This document shows, in pieces, positions 25,360-32,512 of a stretch of DNA of 64,000 bases; positions within the stretch are counted from its first letter, which is position 1; the number at the start of each line of letters is the position of its first letter. The notes beneath the pieces were generated by a model. The model made no database searches, had not been told where the DNA came from, and was given only the letters and a program-made list of their open reading frames with translations. A program made the translations under genes and the position numbers. The DNA comes from Bradyrhizobium embrapense (GTDB lineage: Bacteria; Pseudomonadota; Alphaproteobacteria; Rhizobiales; Xanthobacteraceae). The stretch covers positions 1,054,411 to 1,118,410 of the forward strand of contig NZ_LFIP02000002.1 in NCBI RefSeq assembly GCF_001189235.2, in the 5' to 3' direction.

Positions 25360-26520
25360 ATGGGCGTCATCGGCAGCCATCAATATCCCAGCATGGAATC
25401 CGTGATCTACGGCAAGCCGGCGGCCGAGGCGCTGCGCGAGGAGGCAGAGCGGCTCGGCGCGAAGCGCGTCTATCTGATCGCCAGCCGGACGCTGAACACC
25501 ACGACCGACGAGATCGCGAAGATCCGCAAAGCGCTCGGCGATCGCCACGCCGCGACCTTCGACGGCGTGCCGCAGCACACGACGCGGGATGTCGTGACGC
25601 AGATCGCGCGGCAGGCGAGCGAAGCCAAGGCCGACCTCGTCGTCGCGATCGGCGGCGGCTCGGTGGTCGACGCGGCGAAGATCGTGCTGATGTGCATGGA
25701 GCACGAGATATTCGAACCCGCAGGGCTCGACGGCTTCGAGACCACGCCGGACCGCCGGTTCGGGCCGTTCCGCAACCCGAAGGTCCGGATGATCGCGATC
25801 CCGAGCACACTGTCGGGCGGCGAGTACAATTCGGGCGCGCTGGTCACCGACAGCAGCCGCAAGCTGAAGCAGATCTTCAACCACCCGATGATGATGCCGC
25901 GCAGTATCATCCTCGATCCCGCGATCACCAGATATACGCCGGAGAAGCTCTGGCTCGGCTCCGGCACACGCGCGATGGACCACGGCATCGAGGCGATCTG
26001 CTCCAGCCGCCCCAACGTGCTGGTCGATACGGTGTGCCAGCAGGGACTGCGCTATCTGCATCACGGCCTGCTGCGCACCAAGGCCAATCCGGACGACGAG
26101 GCGGCGCGGCTGAGCTGCCAATTGGGCTCGTGGCTATCGGCGTTCGGGTTGCAGTCGCGGGTGCCGATGGGCGCAAGCCACGCCATCGGCCACGTGCTCG
26201 GCGGCACCTGCGACGTGCCGCATTACTTCTGTACGGCGGTGATGATGCCGAGCGTGCTGCGCTACAACCGCCCCGCGACGGAAACCGCCCAGCAGGCGAT
26301 TGCCGCCGCGCTCGGCGCGCCCGGCCGCGACGCCAGCGAAGCGTTCGCCGGCTTCATCGCGGAACTCGGCCTGCCGCGGCGGCTGGCCGATGTCGGTGTC
26401 GGCGAAGACCGCTTCGAGTTGATCGGCCGCAACGCCATGCTGTCGATCTTCACGCGGACCAATCCGCAGCCGATCCGCGAGCCCGGCGACGTCGTCAAGA
26501 TCCTGAGGTTGGCTGCCTGA
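25360..26520 (+). CDS. Iron-containing alcohol dehydrogenase, maleylacetate reductase-like
   Basis: A 386-residue group III dehydrogenase. The NAD(P) motif VAIGGGSVVDAAKIV, IPSTLSGGEYNSGA and SHAIGHVLGGTCDVPHYFCT match maleylacetate reductases more closely than general Fe-ADHs. ATG 25360 is nine bases after GAGGGA; an in-frame GTG lies at 25351. Maleylacetate reductase feeds 3-oxoadipate to thiolytic cleavage, so together with the thiolase it would fit an aromatic ring-cleavage route. No ring-cleaving dioxygenase is in the window, so this remains inference. Confidence 0.83.
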   Translation: MGVIGSHQYPSMESVIYGKPAAEALREEAERLGAKRVYLIASRTLNTTTDEIAKIRKALGDRHAATFDGVPQHTTRDVVTQIARQASEAKADLVVAIGGGSVVDAAKIVLMCMEHEIFEPAGLDGFETTPDRRFGPFRNPKVRMIAIPSTLSGGEYNSGALVTDSSRKLKQIFNHPMMMPRSIILDPAITRYTPEKLWLGSGTRAMDHGIEAICSSRPNVLVDTVCQQGLRYLHHGLLRTKANPDDEAARLSCQLGSWLSAFGLQSRVPMGASHAIGHVLGGTCDVPHYFCTAVMMPSVLRYNRPATETAQQAIAAALGAPGRDASEAFAGFIAELGLPRRLADVGVGEDRFELIGRNAMLSIFTRTNPQPIREPGDVVKILRLAA

Positions 26521-26545
26521 AGCAACAGCACCTGGAGCCGCCATC

Positions 26546-27352
26546 ATGGCCGCCTTGCGCATCTTCTCCTATCTGCCGAACCCGCGGGTCTGGAAGGCGA
26601 CCATCGCGGCGCGGTTCGTCGGCATCGACGTCGAGGTCAGGGGTGCCTCCGGCAAGGAGCTGCGCGACTGGCTGTGGGACTACGACGCCCATCCTCTTAC
26701 CGAGCAGGAGCGCGCTGAGCTCGCTTCGCTGGCGCGGACCGGCCGGGTCGGGCTGACCGGTGCGCAGCTGTTCAAGACCGATGCGTTCATGGCGGCGCAG
26801 CCGTTCGGCAATGTGCCGGCCGCGTTCGGCGCCGACGGCAAGGTCGGGATCTTCGAATCGAACAGCATCATGCGGGCGGTGGCGCGGCTCGGTGAGGCGA
26901 AGTTCAAGCTCTATGGGCGTGACGCTTATGAGGCGTCGAGGATCGACAGCTTCCTCGACGTAAGCCTGGTGTTTGCGCGGGACACGCAGATCTATCTGCT
27001 GGCGCTGTCGGGCGGCACGGTCGATGCCGCGATTCATGCCCGCGCCAAGGATGCGTTCGCGATCTATGCCGCGGGGATCGAGCAGGCCCTATCGCCACGG
27101 CGAGAGGCGCTGGTCGGGGACGGCATCTCGATTGCCGACATTTGTCTGGCCGCCGAACTTGCGCTGTTCATGAACGAGCACGGGCGGATCGAGCAGCTGC
27201 ATAGGCAGGGGTTGGACAGGATCCTGCATCCCGGGGTGCTGGATGCGTATCCGCGGATGTTCGCTCACTTTGCTCGGCTGGTCGAGCACGAGCACATCAG
27301 GCCGGACCTCAAGCCGTACGTCGAGAAGCTGCGGTCGAAGGCGGCCGCCTGA
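26546..27352 (+). CDS. Glutathione S-transferase family protein
   Basis: A 268-residue protein with a thioredoxin-like N-terminal domain (LRIFSYLPNPRVWKATIAAR), a FESNSIMRAVARLG segment matching the glutathione-contacting Glu-Ser of GSTs, and a C-terminal helical domain with GDGISIADICLAAELALF. Residues 35-75 contain an insertion relative to typical GSTs, similar to elongation-factor 1B gamma-like GSTs. In this cluster it could isomerise or conjugate a ring-cleavage product, as the kappa-like isomerase at 16869 may also do. Confidence 0.8.
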   Translation: MAALRIFSYLPNPRVWKATIAARFVGIDVEVRGASGKELRDWLWDYDAHPLTEQERAELASLARTGRVGLTGAQLFKTDAFMAAQPFGNVPAAFGADGKVGIFESNSIMRAVARLGEAKFKLYGRDAYEASRIDSFLDVSLVFARDTQIYLLALSGGTVDAAIHARAKDAFAIYAAGIEQALSPRREALVGDGISIADICLAAELALFMNEHGRIEQLHRQGLDRILHPGVLDAYPRMFAHFARLVEHEHIRPDLKPYVEKLRSKAAA

Positions 27353-27391
27353 TCTCGAGAACTGTAAGCTGCAACGCGGAGGATCGACTGC

Positions 27392-28093
27392 ATGACCGCA
27401 CCCGTCTGTCTGATATCCGGCGTTGGACCCGGCACAGGTTCGGCGCTCGCGCGGAGGTTCGCCGAAGGCGGTTATCGGGTCGCGCTTCTCGCCCGGAACG
27501 AGGAGCGTCTGGCCGCGCTCGAGCAGCAGCTGCCGGGAGCCAAGGCCTATCGGTGCGACGTGTCAGATCCCGCGCAGGTCGAAGCGGTGGCATCCGCTGT
27601 GGAGCGCGATCTCGGCCATCCCAGTGTCGTGATCCACAACGCCGTTGGCGGCGCGTTCGGGACGTTCCGCGAGATCGATCCGCAGATTCTCAATCGCAAC
27701 TTCCAGGTCAACACGATGGGCCTGTTGTATCTGGCGCGGCGGTTTGCTCCGGCGATGGTCAGCGCCGGCAAGGGCGCCATCATTGCGACCGGCAACACCT
27801 CGGCGTTGCGCGGCAAGGCCGGCTTCGCCGGGTTCGCGCCGACCAAGGCGGCGCAGCGTATCCTGGCCGAGGCCATGGCGCGCGACCTCGGGCCGCAGGG
27901 CGTTCACGTCGCCTATCTCGTGATCGATGCGGTGATCGATCTGGAATGGACGCGCAAGCGCTGGCCGCAGCGGCCGGATGAGTTCTTCATCAAGCCGCGC
28001 GCGATCGCGGACGAGGTCTGGCACGTCGCCCATCAGGACCGCAGCGCGTGGTCGTTCAACGTCGAGATCAGGCCGTTCGGCGAAGCCTGGTAG
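27392..28093 (+). CDS. SDR family oxidoreductase
   Basis: A 233-residue short-chain dehydrogenase with the cofactor motif ISGVGPGTGSALARRF and a HNAVGGAFG segment in the NAG position. The catalytic YxxxK site appears as FAPTKAAQRI, lacking Tyr but keeping Lys. The C-terminus FNVEIRPFGEAW is almost the same as that of the SDR at 19160-19897. Two members of one Tyr-less SDR subfamily in a single cluster suggest duplication within a pathway. The substrate is unknown. Confidence 0.87.
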   Translation: MTAPVCLISGVGPGTGSALARRFAEGGYRVALLARNEERLAALEQQLPGAKAYRCDVSDPAQVEAVASAVERDLGHPSVVIHNAVGGAFGTFREIDPQILNRNFQVNTMGLLYLARRFAPAMVSAGKGAIIATGNTSALRGKAGFAGFAPTKAAQRILAEAMARDLGPQGVHVAYLVIDAVIDLEWTRKRWPQRPDEFFIKPRAIADEVWHVAHQDRSAWSFNVEIRPFGEAW

Positions 28094-28145
28094 GCGCCGC
28101 GCGGTCGGTAGAGCCGTCAATTCATAAAAGCCAAGGGGGAGTCGC

Positions 28146-29348
28146 ATGTCGTTGAAGACGTTTGCCGTGTCCGTTGCTGTTTTCGCGGGCCTTGCCGCCG
28201 CGCCTGTCCGCGCCGAAACGCCCGGCGTCTCGGAATCGGAAATCAGGATCGGGGCGACATTCCCGTTCAGCGGCCCGGCATCCCCGCTCAGCAATACCGG
28301 CAAGGGCCTGATCGCCTACGTGCATTCCATCAATGATCGCGGCGGCATCAACGGCCGCAAGGTCGACCTCATCACCTATGACGATGCCTATTCGCCGCCC
28401 AAGGCGGTTGAGCAGACCCGCAAGCTGATCGAGAGCGACGAGGTGGCATTCCTGTTCAGCCCGCTGGGAACGCCCGGCATCGGCGCGACCATCAAATACG
28501 TGACCGCGAAGAAGGTGCCGCACCTCTTCGTCGTCAGCGGCGTGACCAAGTTCGCGAACTTCGCCGAGTTTCCGCTGACCACCACCGGGCTGCCGAGCTA
28601 CAACACCGAAGGAAAGATCTACGCCAAATACATTGCCCAGACGGCGCCCGACGCGAAGATCGCGATCCTCTACCAGAACGACGATCTCGGCCGCGACTTC
28701 GTGGCCGCGTTCAAGGAGACCCTGAAGGGCGAGTTCGACAAGAAGGTGGTGACGTCTCCCTATGAGGTCACCGAGCCCACGATCGAATCCCGGGTGGTGA
28801 CGCTGAAGGCCTCGGGCGCCCAGGCATTCCTGATCGCCGGTACGCCGAAATTCGCGGCGCAAGCCATCAAGAAGGCGAGCGAGATCGGCTGGACGCCGCT
28901 CACCATCGTGAACTACGTCTCGAGCTCGGTGTCGGCAACGATCGTCCCAGCGGGGGCGGACAAGGCGGTCGGCGTCGTTGTCGCGACCATCACCAAGGAT
29001 CCGAACGACAAGAAATGGGCCGACGATCCCGGCATGAAATGGTATCGCGCCCACTTCGAGAAATATCTTCCCGGCGCTGACATCGGCGACAACAACTATC
29101 TGTTCGGGACCCAGCAGGGCCAGATCCTGGAACAGGTGCTGAAGCAGTGCGGCGACGACCTGTCGCGCGAGAACATCGTGAAGCAGGCGCGCAACATCAA
29201 GGGGCTGGTGCTGCCGACACTCATGCCGGGGATCACGATCAACACCGGGCCCGCCAACAGCATGGCCTATACGCAGCTTCAGCTGCAGCGCTGGACCGGG
29301 AGCTCATGGGAGCAGTTCGGCGGCGTGCTGAGCGCCGAGCCGAATTGA
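28146..29348 (+). CDS. ABC transporter substrate-binding protein (LivK-type)
   Basis: A 400-residue periplasmic binding protein with a Sec signal peptide (MSLKTFAVSVAVFAGLAAAP, cleavage near VRA-E). The mature start SESEIRIGATFPFSGPASPL is the periplasmic-binding type I fold of branched-chain amino-acid and aromatic-acid transporters. GRDFVAAFKETL and YLFGTQQGQILEQVLKQCG are further family stretches. No permease or ATPase gene is nearby, so it must work with components encoded elsewhere. Its place at the end of the catabolic cluster suggests that it captures the pathway's starting compound. Confidence 0.88.
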   Translation: MSLKTFAVSVAVFAGLAAAPVRAETPGVSESEIRIGATFPFSGPASPLSNTGKGLIAYVHSINDRGGINGRKVDLITYDDAYSPPKAVEQTRKLIESDEVAFLFSPLGTPGIGATIKYVTAKKVPHLFVVSGVTKFANFAEFPLTTTGLPSYNTEGKIYAKYIAQTAPDAKIAILYQNDDLGRDFVAAFKETLKGEFDKKVVTSPYEVTEPTIESRVVTLKASGAQAFLIAGTPKFAAQAIKKASEIGWTPLTIVNYVSSSVSATIVPAGADKAVGVVVATITKDPNDKKWADDPGMKWYRAHFEKYLPGADIGDNNYLFGTQQGQILEQVLKQCGDDLSRENIVKQARNIKGLVLPTLMPGITINTGPANSMAYTQLQLQRWTGSSWEQFGGVLSAEPN

Positions 29349-29371
29349 GCCGTCGTGTCGATTGCTCGCGT

Positions 29372-29416
29372 GCTAAAGCGCGATGTGATTTGGTTGAATC
29401 GTCATCGCGCTTTAGC
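29372..29416. repeat. Hairpin repeat (possible terminator)
   Basis: GCTAAAGCGCGATG (29372-29385) and CATCGCGCTTTAGC (29403-29416) are perfect 14-base inverted arms around a 17-base loop. There is no U-tract, but the place between convergent genes suits a terminator. I recognise the form as a dispersed intergenic repeat of Bradyrhizobium-type genomes. Confidence 0.6.
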
Positions 29417-29427
29417 TCTTTGACTGA

Positions 29428-29472
29428 GCATGATCTTTTCGGAAAACCGCTTCGCACTTTTCCGGATCATGC
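29428..29472. repeat. Dispersed palindromic repeat GCATGATC...GATCATGC
   Basis: A 45-base imperfect palindrome begins GCATGATC and ends GATCATGC, with inner arms TTTCGGAAAA and TTTTCCGGA. A second copy in inverted orientation lies at 62108-62152. Such REP-like units occur between genes in Bradyrhizobium-type chromosomes. Confidence 0.65.
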
Positions 29473-29473
29473 T

Positions 29474-31030
29474 TTAGTGGAGCCGGCGTGCAATCGGCTT
29501 CGCCAGTGCGCTGTGCCAGTCCCATTGCGATGATCGGTCACCTGACCGCAAGCTCGCCACAAGCGCCGTGGTCTTCGGCTGCACCCGCGAGCCGTCGATC
29601 ACCTCGAGCTGGCCGCACCGGTTGAGGGTGTGGAGCTTGCGCCCGGCCCATAGCGGGCCGGGCTTGAGCAGATGTCGAATGGCCTGCTTGTACGTCGTGG
29701 GCGACAGCTCGAGCACTTCGGCAAGGCCGAGCGCCGCGCCGTATCCGTTGCTGCAGTCCTGCACCGGCCGCCACAGTCGGCCGTTGACGGTCACGAAGTT
29801 GCCGGCCGGCCGTGTGGTCGCGCGATCCATCAGGATCGGATTGGCGGCATGCGGTTGCCAGGGTCCGAATAGATGCTCGGCGTAGTAGATCGCCAGCGTG
29901 TCGGAATATCCGCCGCTGCCGTCGCGCCAGGCGCCGAACATGTAGTGGAGGCCGTTGTGCTGCGTGATCGTCACGTCGGCAAGTTCGAGGCCGGTCAGCA
30001 GCGTTGAGTGCCGCTCCCACTTGTCCGGAAAGCGGACGCATTTGTAGATCGGAACGTCCCGCTGCGCAGTGCTTTCCGGGATCATCCAGAGCTCGCCGTT
30101 ATCCTCGATCAGGAACGGGTAGGACAGATGCCAGGGTTCTTCGAGCACCGGCATCACCGTGCCGATCGGCCCGCTGCCGTCGAACTCGATCGCGGAAATG
30201 ATGCCCTTGCCGGTCCGGTGGTCGAGGTCTTCGAAGAAGACGAACGTTCGGCCCTGCCATTTCACCGGAAACGGATCGGCATAGAAATGGTTGCCGGGAT
30301 CGCCGAGCACGTTCCAGGCCGGTCCCGACAGGTCGCCGGTGCTCCAGATATCCGTATTCCAGGCGAAGCGCCAACCGACATGCCAGTGCGGCGCGTAGCA
30401 GCACAGGCGATAGATTTCCTTCGCGATCGAAGTCGCCACGCCGCGCACGACAAAGGGTGCCGGATTTGGCGCTGCGCTGCTGCTCGCCGGGACAGCCAAT
30501 TGCGGCACCAGCCGCGGAGCTCCCGAAAGTATCGGCGGCAGCATCGCCAGCGTGCGTGCCATCACGGTATCGAGCCCGCCGCTGAGGCCGGCCGCAATTT
30601 CCGCGGAGGGATGGCCGCGGTCCATCACCGCGCCGTCGAGCTCATTGACGATTTCGATCACCGGCAGGTCGCCGGCGAGAATGGCCGAAAGTGCCGCGCT
30701 TTCTCCCACGTGCCCGTTGAACCGCGGACGGAGATAGAGCCTGGCGGCGCAATTCGGATCCCGCGCGGCGCTGGTGAAGTCGACCACCACGTCGGGGTTG
30801 CCTGCACGCGGACGCTCCGGGATCGTCTTCAAGCGGTCGGCGCCGCCGGTCTTGCCCTTGCGCAGGACGATGCGTTCGAGCTCGAACAGCATGTCGAGGC
30901 CGGCAGGTCGCGGCTCCGGCGTCGTGGTCCAGGCGATCTGAACGGGAATATCCTGATCGTTGACGCGGAGGTGCTCGCGGCACATCCAGAGCCGCGGCTG
31001 CGCGCGATCGCAGCGAAACTCGATAATCAT
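29474..31030 (-). CDS. Beta-propeller protein of the GINT1/GH43-like type, exopolysaccharide locus
   Basis: A 518-residue protein. The C-terminal part, from about residue 230, has repeats typical of the five-bladed propeller found at the N-terminus of plant glucosamine inositolphosphorylceramide transferase: HFYADPFPVKWQGRTFVFFE, WHLSYPFLIEDNGELWMIPE, then DVTITQHNGLHYMFG. The N-terminal 190 residues hold a formyltransferase-like or unknown domain. No transferase domain is attached. The gene starts 15 bases after the stop of the GT4 gene, so the two are co-transcribed. A role in polysaccharide modification is likely, but the reaction is unknown. Confidence 0.65.
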   Translation of the reverse strand: MIIEFRCDRAQPRLWMCREHLRVNDQDIPVQIAWTTTPEPRPAGLDMLFELERIVLRKGKTGGADRLKTIPERPRAGNPDVVVDFTSAARDPNCAARLYLRPRFNGHVGESAALSAILAGDLPVIEIVNELDGAVMDRGHPSAEIAAGLSGGLDTVMARTLAMLPPILSGAPRLVPQLAVPASSSAAPNPAPFVVRGVATSIAKEIYRLCCYAPHWHVGWRFAWNTDIWSTGDLSGPAWNVLGDPGNHFYADPFPVKWQGRTFVFFEDLDHRTGKGIISAIEFDGSGPIGTVMPVLEEPWHLSYPFLIEDNGELWMIPESTAQRDVPIYKCVRFPDKWERHSTLLTGLELADVTITQHNGLHYMFGAWRDGSGGYSDTLAIYYAEHLFGPWQPHAANPILMDRATTRPAGNFVTVNGRLWRPVQDCSNGYGAALGLAEVLELSPTTYKQAIRHLLKPGPLWAGRKLHTLNRCGQLEVIDGSRVQPKTTALVASLRSGDRSSQWDWHSALAKPIARRLH

Positions 31031-31045
31031 GGCCAGCCCAACTTC

Positions 31046-32347
31046 CTAGTGCGCGTCCGCCCCCACAGCGTCGCCGAGAATGCGGACGTATTCCTCTATC
31101 ATGGCATCCAACGAATAACGCGACTTCAGGCCCACGGCGCTTTGCCGCAGCCGGTCGCTCAACACACGATCGGTCAGGACCTGCGACACGGCGGCCGAGA
31201 ACTCGGCCTCGTTCGCAGCGTCGACGAATACCGCGGCAGGCTGTCCCTGGCAGGACAGCACCTCGCGCAACACGGGCAGATCGTTGACGACGCAGGGAAT
31301 GCCGGCGCTCGCGGCTTCGACCGCGGCAAGGCCAAAGGTTTCGGCCTGCGTGGGGAATACGAAAACGTCGAGGCAGGCCAAGAAATCGGCCATCTGGCGC
31401 GGCGGGATCTCGCCGATGAAGTGCAGCCGGTCCGATACCTTCAGCTCGTCCGCCAGGGCTCTCAGCCGCCCCTCATCCGCGCCCTGGCCCGCGAGCGCTA
31501 GGTGCCAGGATGGATCGGCGGCGAGCAGGCGAATGGCCGCATCGAGCCGCTTGTGCGGGTGCAGCCGCGCTGCGCAGCCGAGCAAGGTACGGTCCGGCGG
31601 CAGCTTGAACTGCTGCCGCGCCGCGTCCTTCGGCAGGCTGTGCGACTTGTCGTCGAAGCCGTGCGGGACGTGCTTCATGCGCGATCGATAGGGCGCCGGA
31701 TAGCGCGCATATTCGCGCTCCATGTCCCGCGAGTTCAGCGTGATGCACTGGAAGAAGCCGGTCGAGCCCATGATAATGTCGGCCGCGCGCACCGGCATGC
31801 TCATCGACAGCGCCGAGGATACCTGGTTGGCGATCACGGGCGCGCGGCTGACGAGGCGCGACACGCCGCCGCCGATCACATTGCCGAAGTGCTGGAAGGT
31901 CAGGACGACATCGGGCTTGATGGTCCTGAGATGGCCGGCTAGCGTCCACAGCATGCGCAGCAGCGCCACCGGATTTCCCGGGCGGGTCTGCGCGCAATAG
32001 AACGTATTGGGCGGTTCGTCGAAGGAATCCGATTTGCGGAAGAAGAACAGGTTGGTGATGTCATAGCCGCGCGCGGTGAGGCCGGCGCCGAGCAGCCGCG
32101 AGATCTCCTGCGCGCCGGCGTTCTCCGCCTGGGTCTGCACCAGGAGAACGCGCAGCTTTGGCTTGCTCTCGTTCGATCGATCGCGTGATGCGGTCGATGC
32201 CTCGCGCAATTCGGTGCTTGGCGCGTATTGGAGCACGGATTCCTCACCCGTCGAAGGAGTGGATGCGTCTCCTTCATTGTTGCGCGCGTGGCTATCACGC
32301 AAACCGTGTTCATGCACCGTGTAGCGCGTGTTGAGGTTACCGCTCAT
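31046..32347 (-). CDS. Glycosyltransferase family 4 protein
   Basis: A 433-residue GT-B glycosyltransferase. The first 65 residues are polar and non-conserved. The core begins LRVLLVQTQAENAGAQEISR, and the C-terminal domain has LGCAARLHPHKRLDAAIRLL, LHFIGEIPPRQMADFLACLD and the nucleotide-sugar motif FPTQAETFGLAAVEAASAGI, the E-x7-E of GT4 enzymes. It should transfer a sugar from a nucleotide donor onto a lipid-linked intermediate. It is divergent from the Wzz-like gene. Confidence 0.9.
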   Translation of the reverse strand: MSGNLNTRYTVHEHGLRDSHARNNEGDASTPSTGEESVLQYAPSTELREASTASRDRSNESKPKLRVLLVQTQAENAGAQEISRLLGAGLTARGYDITNLFFFRKSDSFDEPPNTFYCAQTRPGNPVALLRMLWTLAGHLRTIKPDVVLTFQHFGNVIGGGVSRLVSRAPVIANQVSSALSMSMPVRAADIIMGSTGFFQCITLNSRDMEREYARYPAPYRSRMKHVPHGFDDKSHSLPKDAARQQFKLPPDRTLLGCAARLHPHKRLDAAIRLLAADPSWHLALAGQGADEGRLRALADELKVSDRLHFIGEIPPRQMADFLACLDVFVFPTQAETFGLAAVEAASAGIPCVVNDLPVLREVLSCQGQPAAVFVDAANEAEFSAAVSQVLTDRVLSDRLRQSAVGLKSRYSLDAMIEEYVRILGDAVGADAH

Positions 32348-32512
32348 TTAGCAATCAGACATGTGTCAGAAATTGAGAGCTATTATCTCACAGCAGGGTA
32401 CACCCGGCTCGTTAACTAATTGGTTACGGCCGCGCAGAGAGGGGGTAACCGGCGATTAACCATAGATATTTACGTTGGAGCAGTACTGTCAGTTGAATTC
32501 GAGTCAGAACCC

